From: an uncultured Mycoplasmatota bacterium
GTDB taxonomy: Bacteria; Bacillota_I; Bacilli_A; RF39; UBA660
Length of the DNA stretch: 39,325 bases
Assembly (NCBI GenBank): GCA_947056845.1
Contig: CAMSCJ010000015.1
Span: forward strand, 1-39,325
Direction of reading: 5' to 3'
Below, in pieces: positions 1 to 6,905 of the stretch (positions are counted from its first letter, which is position 1; each line of letters opens with the position of its first letter). Under the pieces are notes generated by a model. It did no database searches and had not been told where the DNA came from. It was given only the letters and a program-made list of their open reading frames with translations. The position numbers and the translations under genes were made by a program.

Positions 1-320
1 ATTTTCTCTTTAGCTTCTTCAATATCAGCCCCTTCATTCATACGAACTAACACAACCGAATGAGCCATCGCATTAATGAATGGTTCACTTGCTAAACCTT
101 CCTTGTAATCAATATCTTTTGTACCTAAAAAATATTCAATATTTTCATCAGTTATTTCAGTTTGCTGTAAATTTGGCATTTCCGCGTCAACACCAGCATA
201 CACCTTATTCATAATATCTGATAAATTTCCTTCGATATTTTTACTAGATTTGCTACCACAACCAGCAAATAAAAAACAAGTTATTAATAGTAAACTCCCT
301 ATTCTTTTTAATTTTTTCAT
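1..320 (-). CDS. DUF4358-type lipoprotein, 3' part outside window
   Basis: About 106 residues are visible, from the ATG at 318-320 leftwards; the rest lies beyond the window edge. The N-terminus is a lipoprotein signal: MKKLKR, a hydrophobic stretch, then lipobox LFAGC (Cys at about residue 20), so the protein should be lipidated and anchored on the outer face of the membrane. The mature part contains DIMNKVYAGVDAEMP and a region rich in EYFLGTKDIDYKEG and INAMAHSVVLVRM, the pattern I know from the DUF4358 family of small Bacillota lipoproteins. GGGAAAG precedes the start at good spacing. Function of the family is unknown to me. No downstream partner is visible. Confidence 0.8.
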   Translation of the reverse strand, partial: MKKLKRIGSLLLITCFLFAGCGSKSSKNIEGNLSDIMNKVYAGVDAEMPNLQQTEITDENIEYFLGTKDIDYKEGLASEPFINAMAHSVVLVRMNEGADIEEAKEK

Positions 321-423
321 ACTTTCCCTCACATTCTATTTTTAAACTAAAATTCTATTAAGATTATAGCACATATTTAAGATTAATGCAATTAGTAGTT
401 TAATAATTTTTTATTACAAAGAC

Positions 424-459
424 ATAGTCAAATTACTTGCAAAACAATTAAAATTATGC
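424..459. repeat. 36-bp direct repeat, copy 1
   Basis: Matches 2005-2040 at 35 of 36 positions (one C/T difference). Copy 2 holds the -35 box and complete 17-bp spacer of the antisense-RNA promoter of the 2.0-kb toxin-antitoxin-like locus. In this copy the match stops exactly where the -10 should begin (CATTAC instead of TAATAT). It therefore looks like a promoter remnant. The two copies bracket the 517-1932 gene block. Confidence 0.85.
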
Positions 460-516
460 CATTACATCAGAATACAAACAAAAAAGTTTTTGAAACAAAA
501 TTTTTTATCTAGCACT

Positions 517-1272
517 TCATTTTAATCTACCTTTAGATATTGATTCATTTGATGCTGTATTTTTCTCTATATTTGTATTTGGAAACATTATTTCTAATTG
601 TTGCTTCAAATCATCTGGCGAAAAATACCTATTATTATCTTGATAAGGCTTATCATCTGGTGTAATAAAAGGATACGAACACTTCATAATTAAATTTTTA
701 TGCAATTCATTTATATCTATCATTCCATTATCTAGTTGTTTTTTTAATTTTATAGCGTACGTTCTAAACAAAAATTCATTTGCAGTTTTCAAACTGCTTT
801 TGATCATTTCTTTTGCACCTGGAAAAGATTTTATATTAGAATAAATTACATAATTGTATAAAAAATCAGTACTAGAAATAAATTTAGCTATTTCTTCTTC
901 TGAAGCATAATTTTTTAATTCATTAATTAATCCTAGTAAATTGGCATTTAAATATAGACTTTCCATTTTCTCTTGACCAATAATCCTTTCCAAGTTATCT
1001 GCAAAACAGCTTAATAAATTATAACAACTTCCACGTACTCCTTTTATATATCCAAAATACCTTTCCGTCATTTTTTGCGTATAACCTTCATTTATACCAG
1101 TTCCCAAATTAACTCTTCCAGGTTTTAATGATGCCTGCCTAAAACCACAATAATCAATTCCATCTTTATATATTGAACTGGCCATATGAAATAATTCATG
1201 ATAAATGGATACTGAACCGTTATTTTTGTCTACTAGTATTTTATTATTTTTGACAGTGTAACCTCCGCCCAC
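517..1272 (-). CDS. HExxH metallopeptidase-like protein, C-terminal part of an interrupted gene
   Basis: 251 residues if read from the GTG at 1270-1272. Residues 24-30 read YHELFHM, a HExxH zinc motif (H25, E26, H29), and NEGYT at 61-65 offers E62 as a third ligand, as in gluzincin-type peptidases. The C-terminal half is helical and unrecognised. The start is poor: the strong GGAGG lies inside the ORF, with no start codon downstream of it. This frame is continuous with the upstream 124-residue ORF (1279-1653), separated only by TAA at 1279-1281, so the original product was probably one protein of about 378 residues. As it stands, the zinc-site half lacks its N-terminal region and may not be made, unless reinitiation or readthrough occurs. 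Substrate unknown; no signal peptide is visible. Confidence 0.6.
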   Translation of the reverse strand: MGGGYTVKNNKILVDKNNGSVSIYHELFHMASSIYKDGIDYCGFRQASLKPGRVNLGTGINEGYTQKMTERYFGYIKGVRGSCYNLLSCFADNLERIIGQEKMESLYLNANLLGLINELKNYASEEEIAKFISSTDFLYNYVIYSNIKSFPGAKEMIKSSLKTANEFLFRTYAIKLKKQLDNGMIDINELHKNLIMKCSYPFITPDDKPYQDNNRYFSPDDLKQQLEIMFPNTNIEKNTASNESISKGRLK

Positions 1273-1278
1273 CCTACT

Positions 1279-1653
1279 TTAAAATACTAAATTTGGGAAC
1301 CAAAAATTTGTTTTTGTTATTTTTAATTCATTTAAATTATTGTAGAAATTAGTCAAATCCTTTGATGGAAATCTATCCATAATAACTTTAGCAAATTCAG
1401 TGACTGCCTCTCCAAGATATTTGGAAGCTAAATTTTCAATATCTACCTTAGAATATTTTTGCGTCAATTCAGGTGGTAGACTAATTCTACTAATATTTTT
1501 AGGCGTAAAATCTTTATGCAATTTAATATTTTTACATACATATGCAGTCACATAAGTCGCAACTACTGGTTCGCTTAAATATCTTATTATCGAAATATAA
1601 TCTATTTGCCCTAATTTAATTAAAATATCATTTAATTCAATGTTATTATACAT
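1279..1653 (-). CDS. N-terminal part of the interrupted metallopeptidase-like gene (hypothetical, 124 aa)
   Basis: The ATG at 1651-1653 has an excellent ribosome site (GAGGAGGTG) lying inside the end of the DUF1292 gene, so the two genes are translationally coupled. The product is hydrophilic and helical, without signal peptide or membrane segment, and I recognise no domain. It ends FPNLVF followed by TAA. The reading frame then continues without a shift into the HELFH ORF downstream (1137 nt in total from 1653 to 517, with this one internal stop). I read it as the N-terminal region of a single cytoplasmic metallopeptidase-like protein interrupted by a nonsense codon. A genuine stand-alone 124-residue protein cannot be excluded. 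Confidence 0.6.
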   Translation of the reverse strand: MYNNIELNDILIKLGQIDYISIIRYLSEPVVATYVTAYVCKNIKLHKDFTPKNISRISLPPELTQKYSKVDIENLASKYLGEAVTEFAKVIMDRFPSKDLTNFYNNLNELKITKTNFWFPNLVF

Positions 1654-1932
1654 CTAAAACACCTCCTCATTAGCATATTGTTGTTGAATATCTTTTAGCC
1701 TTTTTTCGATTTCTAACCATTCTTCTTCTGTTTTGATTGATTCCAATTTACTATTATCTTGAGGGTAATAAATTGAGGCAAAAACATTCAGGTTCCCATC
1801 ATCATCGGTTGTTTCATCCGTATAAACAACATAATTTTTTTCTGTTTTTTCTAACCAAAAAGCACATAAAATTTCGTATGATACTTCTTTTCCAAAATTA
1901 TCTATAATTTTTAAATATTTCTTTTCATTCAT
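1654..1932 (-). CDS. DUF1292 (YrzB-like) family protein
   Basis: 92 residues, close to the usual length for this small family. The sequence runs YEILCAFWLEKTEKNYVVYTDE, then DGNLNVFASIYYP, then a C-terminal IKTEEEWLEIEKRLKD. This order (beta strands, VYTD, GN.N.(Y/F)AS.Y, TEEEW..IE) is the DUF1292 pattern. The role is not established; the proteins are small, acidic and cytoplasmic. GGAGTGGAGTC precedes the ATG at 1930-1932. Its stop is adjacent to the next gene's start and it carries that gene's ribosome site, so it is first in a two-gene unit with the interrupted metallopeptidase-like gene. Confidence 0.85.
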   Translation of the reverse strand: MNEKKYLKIIDNFGKEVSYEILCAFWLEKTEKNYVVYTDETTDDDGNLNVFASIYYPQDNSKLESIKTEEEWLEIEKRLKDIQQQYANEEVF

Positions 1933-2004
1933 TTTGACTCCACTCCTATATTGATTATATCAAATAATTACATAAATTAATATATAATGATTATACTTTT
2001 TATT

Positions 2005-2040
2005 ATAGTCAAATTACTTGTAAAACAATTAAAATTATGC
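2005..2040. repeat. 36-bp direct repeat, copy 2
   Basis: Matches 424-459 at 35 of 36 bases. This copy contains the -35 (TTGTAA, 2018-2023) and the whole 17-bp spacer of the antisense-RNA promoter, ending directly before its -10. Confidence 0.85.
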
Positions 2041-2046
2041 TAATAT
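2018..2046 (+). promoter_or_regulatory. promoter of antisense RNA, TA-like locus 1
   Basis: TTGTAA (2018-2023), 17-bp spacer, TAATAT (2041-2046). Start of transcription expected near 2053. The equivalent promoter with the same 17-bp spacing is present in locus 2 at 28991-29019. Confidence 0.65.
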
Positions 2047-2052
2047 GTATAT

Positions 2053-2165
2053 AGATGAAGTTTTCTTCATAAAATAAAAAAGGATACATTTGATTGGTAG
2101 AATCAAATGCATTCCCTTATTTGGTTGCATCTGAAATCACAGAGTTGTGAAATCAGATGTTTTTA
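2053..2165 (+). ncRNA. putative type I antitoxin (antisense) RNA, locus 1
   Basis: Predicted from promoter to terminator. Its 5' end folds as ATGAAG-TTTT-CTTCAT (2055-2070). A second hairpin pairs CATTTGATT (2087-2095) with AATCAAATG (2101-2109). It ends in a stem built from CATCTGA and TCACA (2128-2141) against TGTGA and TCAGATG (2146-2159), followed by a T run from 2160. It is convergent with the small peptide gene at 2166-2243 and would be complementary to the 3' part of that gene's mRNA. The same order of elements recurs at 29026-29142. That it is transcribed and acts as an antitoxin is inference. Confidence 0.6.
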
Positions 2166-2243
2166 TTATCTAAATAGTAAGGTGATTACTATAAAAAATA
2201 ATAGTAGAATTATAATAAATTGAGAGACCTCTCTTTTCGTCAT
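2166..2243 (-). CDS. 25-aa hydrophobic peptide, putative type I toxin (locus 1)
   Basis: The ORF encodes MTKREVSQ followed by a hydrophobic stretch rich in Ile, Leu and Phe, ending LLFR. This is a single predicted membrane segment with a short charged N-terminus, the build of Fst/TxpA/BsrG-type type I toxins, although I see no family-specific sequence. Support that it is a gene: an ATG at 2241-2243 behind a strong AAAGGTGGTGG site, a promoter with TTGCAA, 17 bp and TATTAT (2323-2351), and a convergent antisense transcript. A 9-bp hairpin followed by a T run on this strand (2109-2076) would end the mRNA. The second locus at 29151-29234 encodes a different peptide of the same design. Confidence 0.65.
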   Translation of the reverse strand: MTKREVSQFIIILLLFFIVITLLFR

Positions 2244-2322
2244 AATTAACCACCACCTTTCCTTTATCTTTTAATAAATAGAAAGGGAAAGCACCTGATA
2301 TATTTCAAATGTATCCACCTAT

Positions 2323-2351
2323 ATAATAGAGAACATTTATTCTTATTGCAA
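2323..2351 (-). promoter_or_regulatory. promoter of small peptide gene, locus 1
   Basis: Read on the minus strand: TTGCAA (2351-2346), 17-bp spacer, TATTAT (2328-2323). Expected start near 2316. The resulting leader begins with GGATACATTTGA, which is also present in the antisense RNA on the other strand (2082-2093), giving an inverted repeat around the module. Confidence 0.7.
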
Positions 2352-2432
2352 TTGTTTTTTGTATATTTTTAATTAGTATAAAAATTTTTGTTTTAACTAA
2401 TTTTTTTAAATTAAATAATTGGGTTAAAACTG

Positions 2433-2441
2433 TGATATAAT
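2433..2441 (+). promoter_or_regulatory. extended -10 promoter of AraC-type gene
   Basis: TGATATAAT is an extended -10 element with no good -35. The predicted start (about 2448) falls almost on the AGGTGG ribosome site, so the leader would be only about ten bases. Confidence 0.5.
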
Positions 2442-2458
2442 TTATTTAGGTGGTAAAC

Positions 2459-3256
2459 TTGAATATATATAAAACTTTAAATGAAATAACTAAATATATA
2501 GATGAGCATTTAGAAGAAAAAATTGATTATAATGTTTTAGCCAAAATGATGGGCATAAATGTTTATACTATGCAACGAATATTTTCCTTAATTGCGGGGA
2601 TATCAGTAGCAGAATATATAAGAAAAAGACGATTATCAAATGCAGGATTCGATCTATATCAAACTAATGAAAAAGTTATAGATATTGCCGTTAAGTATCA
2701 ATACGATAGCACGGAGTCATTTTCTAGGGCTTTTAAAGCATTTCACGGTATTAACCCTAGTGCCGTAAATAAATTATCAAAACTTAAAAATTATCCTCGC
2801 ATTGTTTTTAATGAAGATATTAGTATTACTAGTGAATTAGAGTATGAGATTATCGACTTAGAACAAAAAGAATTATATGGTATCGGCATACCAACTAATA
2901 ATAAAAATATTGGGATTGATGCCCCTAACTTTTTTAAAAAATGCCAACTTAATTATGAAGAAAAGTTTGGAAAAATAAAATATGGTATGATTGTTTATGA
3001 AGATGATATAAGGGAAGAATGTTGTGCTTATTATGTTTTATATGATAAAGAAATAAAGGAATTTGAAAAGATAATTATTCCAGCTAGTAAATGGTTAGTA
3101 TTTAGAATTAATTCTAATAATGCCAAAGATATTCAAGAGATGTCAAACAAGTTTTATTTTGAATTTTTACCTTCTTGTAAATATAATTTAAGAGAAATTC
3201 CTGAATTAGAATATTATCACGATGGTGTAACTGATTTTTTAGTACCAATTTATTAA
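2459..3256 (+). CDS. AraC-family regulator with GyrI-like effector domain
   Basis: About 265 residues. Residues 1-105 hold two helix-turn-helix units of the AraC/XylS type (DEHLEEKIDYNVLAKMMGINVYTMQRIF, then VIDIAVKYQYDSTESFSRAFKAFHGINPS). Unusually, the DNA-binding part is N-terminal, as in the Rob/SoxS-like group with a C-terminal GyrI/AraC-E-binding domain. The C-terminal 150 residues (starting around EYEIIDLEQKELYGIGIPT, ending ELEYYHDGVTDFLVPIY) fit that small-molecule-binding domain. I chose TTG at 2459 because AGGTGG lies five bases before it; an upstream GTG at 2450 overlaps this ribosome site. A strong terminator follows, so it is monocistronic. Ligand and targets are unknown. Confidence 0.85.
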   Translation: MNIYKTLNEITKYIDEHLEEKIDYNVLAKMMGINVYTMQRIFSLIAGISVAEYIRKRRLSNAGFDLYQTNEKVIDIAVKYQYDSTESFSRAFKAFHGINPSAVNKLSKLKNYPRIVFNEDISITSELEYEIIDLEQKELYGIGIPTNNKNIGIDAPNFFKKCQLNYEEKFGKIKYGMIVYEDDIREECCAYYVLYDKEIKEFEKIIIPASKWLVFRINSNNAKDIQEMSNKFYFEFLPSCKYNLREIPELEYYHDGVTDFLVPIY

Positions 3257-3293
3257 ACTGACAAATTTGGTAATATAAAAGTCAGTTTTTTTT
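3253..3293 (+). terminator. rho-independent terminator (copy 1 of identical pair)
   Basis: AAACTGAC pairs with GTCAGTTT, followed by a run of T. The 39 bases 3253-3291 are identical to 4261-4299 behind the next gene. Confidence 0.9.
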
Positions 3294-3329
3294 ATTTTCG
3301 TTGTTATAGAATAAAGGTGGAGGTAATGT

Positions 3330-4259
3330 ATGAAAAATGATATATTAAATTTTTATTTACAAACTAGTATTTATACTAATTATTATCCATTTGCTGACTA
3401 TTATAGGAGTTTACCAGATAATATTGAAGAATTATCAAAATTATTGTGCCATCAAGTAATTCATCGAACTAAATTAATTAGAAGTTATTTAAATAAACCA
3501 AGAAATTATGAAAACGAATTAGAACTCAATAAGATTAAAGAGCAATATCCTTGGTATAAAAATAGATGTGATGATGATATCTTACTAACAGCGCCAGCTA
3601 TTACAGCAGAATTATTTCGTCAAGACCAAAGAGGCTTCGTAATGGATAGAGAAATAAAAGATAAGGTGGTTATTACTTGTAGGTATGTTGCCGTTTTACT
3701 CGCTTCTATTTTAAAAGCTAAAGGGATCCCTGCTCGTTGTCGTAGTGGATATGCGGATTATTTTTTAAATGAACGCGGTCAAAATTTTTACGATCACTGG
3801 ATCGTTCAATATTATAATGCCAAAGAAAAAAGATGGGTTAATGTTGATCCCGATGGTGAATATAATGGAACTTTTAATCAATATGATTTTCCTAATAAAG
3901 AATTTAAATGGATTGCTGAGGTTTGGTTAAACGTTAGAGCTGGGAATGATGATTATAAAAGATATATCCACGGTAGTTCATATAATGGTTTAAACAATTT
4001 AGCTTATGCCTTATTTTTTGATTTTCATTCATTAATGAATGATGAAATATCATATTTATTTTTTCCTACGATGTTTGATAAAGATGAGGAATTTAATAAT
4101 TTAACGGAAGAAGAATTAAGCAGACTTGATAATCTAGCTACATTAATGTTAGATGTCGATAAAAATTTTGATGAACTTAGATATTTATTTAGAAATGATA
4201 AATGGTTACGGATTATTAATACACCTTTATTAAGTGATCATGATCATTTAGAAATATAA
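3330..4259 (+). CDS. transglutaminase-like domain protein
   Basis: 309 residues, cytoplasmic (no signal peptide or membrane segment). A transglutaminase-like core is visible with a complete triad: C117 in VITCRYVAVLLASILKAKGI, H156 in YDHWIVQYYN, and D173 in RWVNVDPDG. The typical GIPAR and DHW motifs are present. In bacteria this fold is usually a cysteine protease, amidase or peptide hydrolase rather than a cross-linking enzyme; the substrate cannot be told. The N-terminal 90 residues and the C-terminal 100 residues (helical, acidic) match nothing I know. The ATG at 3330 follows GGTGGAGGT. It lies between two identical terminators and is probably transcribed alone. Confidence 0.8.
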   Translation: MKNDILNFYLQTSIYTNYYPFADYYRSLPDNIEELSKLLCHQVIHRTKLIRSYLNKPRNYENELELNKIKEQYPWYKNRCDDDILLTAPAITAELFRQDQRGFVMDREIKDKVVITCRYVAVLLASILKAKGIPARCRSGYADYFLNERGQNFYDHWIVQYYNAKEKRWVNVDPDGEYNGTFNQYDFPNKEFKWIAEVWLNVRAGNDDYKRYIHGSSYNGLNNLAYALFFDFHSLMNDEISYLFFPTMFDKDEEFNNLTEEELSRLDNLATLMLDVDKNFDELRYLFRNDKWLRIINTPLLSDHDHLEI

Positions 4260-4260
4260 A

Positions 4261-4301
4261 TTAAACTGACAAATTTGGTAATATAAAAGTCAGTTTTTTC
4301 T
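4261..4301 (+). terminator. rho-independent terminator (copy 2 of identical pair)
   Basis: Same AAACTGAC/GTCAGTTT stem as at 3253-3293, identical over 39 bases, then a T-rich tail. Confidence 0.9.
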
Positions 4302-4311
4302 TTTATTTTTT

Positions 4312-4320
4312 TGTTACAAT
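4312..4320 (+). promoter_or_regulatory. extended -10 promoter of ATPase gene
   Basis: TGTTACAAT (TGn plus TACAAT) lies about eight bases before the TAGGTGG ribosome site, again implying a very short leader. Confidence 0.4.
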
Positions 4321-4336
4321 TTGATTAGGTGGTTTT

Positions 4337-6181
4337 ATGTGGTATTGGATAGAAATTTATCTTACAAAAAAGGATGTATCTAAAGATGAATGGCTAGAAT
4401 TAATTAAGACAATATCTAGTTATAATGGTCATTTAAAAAAATGGAAAATTTTTATTAGGAATGCGAATAACCAAATTAGATATTTCATTAAATCACGGTG
4501 TAGTTTACCACCAACCATTAAAAATCTAAGTAGTTTTTTATTAAAGGAGACTAAAGAGGTCAATATCTCTAGTAATAATCTCATCATACCTTTTATATCT
4601 AAACCTGATAATAATACGATTGATATTATTAATTATTGTGATATCAAAAATAAAGGTAATTTAGAATTTGTAGAGATAACTTTTCAAAAGTTATATGATA
4701 ATAAAATTAAAACTAAAACCAATATTTATTTAAATAAAAATAGTTATATAAAAAAATATAAAGCTGTTTTTACCTTACCAATTAATCTTTTAACAATTAA
4801 TTTTTCGCTTAATCAAAGATATTATTTTAAGAGTGCACCTAAATATTTAGAGATAAATAAAGTTCTCCATTTATTTGATAATGAACAAAAATCAGCAATT
4901 CTAAAAGCTGATACATTCCCATATTTACAAGGGAATTTTTATTTAAAACAGAATAGATACAATTTTAATAAGCACTCACTTATTATTGGGTCAAGTGGTA
5001 GTGGTAAATCAAAGTTTCTTAGTTTATTTATTAAAAACATTAGTGATAATTTAAAACAAAATTATAAAATAGTTGTTATCGACCCTCATGCTGATTTAGA
5101 AAATGACATTGGTGGGATTGGAAAGACAATCGATTTTAAAAGTGATTTAGATAGTATTGATCTTTTTATTAAAGATAACAGTAATATTGTTTCAACGACC
5201 GAGTTATTATTAGATCTTTTTAAGTCATTAATGTCTAATCAGTATAATTCAAAATTAGAAAGAGTTTTAAGACATTCTATTTATCTATTATTAGTAAACA
5301 ATTCTTTTAACTTTAGTAATTTAAGAAAACTAATTCTTGATTTAGAATATCGAAATTCATTAATAAAAACATTAAAATTAAAATTACCAATAAGTGTTAT
5401 CGACTTCTTTCTATCTGATTTTAGTAATTTGAAAACCACTTCCTATAGTGAGGCCATATCACCTATTATTGCCTTTATTGATGAAATGGAAATGATTCCC
5501 GTTTTTAATGGGCAAAATAAATTTCCTGATTTAAAAACAATAATAAATGAAAATTTTTTAACTTTATTTTCTTTAGATAGAACCCTACTTGGTGATAAAG
5601 TTACAAAAACAATTGCTGGATTGATAATGCAACAGTTACTTACGATAATTCAAAGTCGTGACATAAATGAACATATAATTTTTATAATTGATGAAGTTGC
5701 AGTCGTAGAAAACCCTATTCTATCTAGGTTTCTATCGGAAGCTAGAAAATATAATTTGTCACTTATATTAGCTGGTCAATTTTTTAGTCAAATATCCGAT
5801 AATTTAAAAAGTTCAATATTAGCTAATGTTGTTAATTATTATATATTTAGAGTTTCTAAATTAGACGCTAATTTATTAGTTGATAGTTTTAATATGAAAA
5901 TACCATTAGATGATACAAGAGAAAGAAAGATTAAATTACTTACAGAACTTAATACTAGAGAATGTATTGTCCGAATTGATTATAATGGCATATTATTACC
6001 AGCTTTTAAAGGGACTACCTTAGATTATAAAAGTATTCCAAGAATTAAAAAACAGACCGTAAAAGATGATACTACTAATTTAAATAGTAATCAAAAGCAA
6101 TTTAGTTTTAAAATTGGTAATGCAATTAATTTAAAGGATATTTTAATTTTAAATTCTTCGAGTAGAAAGGTTGTGAGGTAA
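4337..6181 (+). CDS. HerA/VirB4-like ATP-binding protein (DUF87 type)
   Basis: 614 residues. Walker A GSSGSGKS is at 218-225, a conserved IVVIDPHADLE strand at 245-255, Walker B IIFIIDE at 447-453, and a following EARKYNLSLILAGQ (468-481) characteristic of HerA/TraC/VirD4-type motor ATPases. VVIDPHAD is typical of DUF87/TraM-recognition proteins that pump DNA or peptides through hexameric rings. The N-terminal 200 residues are beta-rich and unrecognised; there is no membrane segment. It is immediately followed, stop next to start, by a Cys-rich protein, so the two are co-translated. No other conjugation or secretion genes are nearby. That argues against an ordinary conjugative element and for a stand-alone two-gene system of unknown purpose. 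The ATPase class is confident; the substrate is not known. Confidence 0.8.
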   Translation: MWYWIEIYLTKKDVSKDEWLELIKTISSYNGHLKKWKIFIRNANNQIRYFIKSRCSLPPTIKNLSSFLLKETKEVNISSNNLIIPFISKPDNNTIDIINYCDIKNKGNLEFVEITFQKLYDNKIKTKTNIYLNKNSYIKKYKAVFTLPINLLTINFSLNQRYYFKSAPKYLEINKVLHLFDNEQKSAILKADTFPYLQGNFYLKQNRYNFNKHSLIIGSSGSGKSKFLSLFIKNISDNLKQNYKIVVIDPHADLENDIGGIGKTIDFKSDLDSIDLFIKDNSNIVSTTELLLDLFKSLMSNQYNSKLERVLRHSIYLLLVNNSFNFSNLRKLILDLEYRNSLIKTLKLKLPISVIDFFLSDFSNLKTTSYSEAISPIIAFIDEMEMIPVFNGQNKFPDLKTIINENFLTLFSLDRTLLGDKVTKTIAGLIMQQLLTIIQSRDINEHIIFIIDEVAVVENPILSRFLSEARKYNLSLILAGQFFSQISDNLKSSILANVVNYYIFRVSKLDANLLVDSFNMKIPLDDTRERKIKLLTELNTRECIVRIDYNGILLPAFKGTTLDYKSIPRIKKQTVKDDTTNLNSNQKQFSFKIGNAINLKDILILNSSSRKVVR

Positions 6182-6880
6182 ATGAACGATAATATTGCTC
6201 TTGATATTGTAAGTAAAATATTTACAAATGTTTTTGAAACTAATAATACATTTACTTTAGATGATATCCTAGATAAATTTGCCTTTGATGTTAAATTACC
6301 AAACCAAGTAAATGACACAACAACTAATGAAATAACTTGGGCGGATTCAATAAATAGTGGTAAGTTTATTACTAATCAAAATATGCAAAAACGGGATGAG
6401 ACAATAGGTTGGATGCTACCAAAAAAAGAAATAAATGACTTACAAGAATTAATTAAGATATGGAATAGTATTAATTTAACAACTACAGAAAGACTTATTA
6501 ATTCGCTTAATGTTATTAAAAGTGATACGATTTATGGCTGCCAAAATGTCTATCGATGTAGCAATTGTAATAATTCTAAAAATATTGTTTTTTGTGATTC
6601 CTGTGGCAACTCTGAGTATATTCTAGCTTCTCAGCGTTCAGGTAGTTGTAATTTTTGTATTCGCTGTGATGATTCTACAAATTGTAGTAATAGTTACAGT
6701 GTCATTTATTCTAACAAGGTTAGTAATTCTTTATTTATTCAAGATTGTTTTGACTTATATGAGTGTATGTTTTGTTCACACATTGCTTCTAAAAGATTCT
6801 GCATAGCTAATATGCAATTTGAAGAGGCTGAATATTATGAGATTAAAAAGCTAATTATCGATTGGATATTAGCTTCATAA
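6182..6880 (+). CDS. Cys-rich ladder-repeat protein coupled to HerA-like ATPase
   Basis: 232 residues. The first 115 are a plain, acidic, helical region. From 120 to 207 there are 13 Cys (120, 126, 129, 138, 141, 156, 159, 162, 168, 189, 195, 198, 207), largely on a three- and six-residue period with Ser in several of the remaining slots. This suggests a short beta-solenoid with stacked Cys/Ser ladders, or a multi-zinc fold. It ends KRFCIANMQFEEAEYYEIKKLI; a similar FCI.N.Q...EEY ending occurs in Cys-rich proteins, often labelled caib/baif, found beside DUF87 ATPases in candidate-phylum genomes (from memory, not checked). The ATG at 6182 directly follows the ATPase stop, with GTGAGGT as ribosome site. 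Function unknown; a metal-binding or DNA-end partner of the ATPase is inference. Confidence 0.7.
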   Translation: MNDNIALDIVSKIFTNVFETNNTFTLDDILDKFAFDVKLPNQVNDTTTNEITWADSINSGKFITNQNMQKRDETIGWMLPKKEINDLQELIKIWNSINLTTTERLINSLNVIKSDTIYGCQNVYRCSNCNNSKNIVFCDSCGNSEYILASQRSGSCNFCIRCDDSTNCSNSYSVIYSNKVSNSLFIQDCFDLYECMFCSHIASKRFCIANMQFEEAEYYEIKKLIIDWILAS

Positions 6881-6905
6881 TAATTATATTATTTTTTATA
6901 ATATT

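Noticed and set aside
4337..6880. ATPase region as part of an integrative conjugative element
   Set aside because: No relaxase, coupling protein, integrase, mating-pore genes or attachment repeats are visible within the window.
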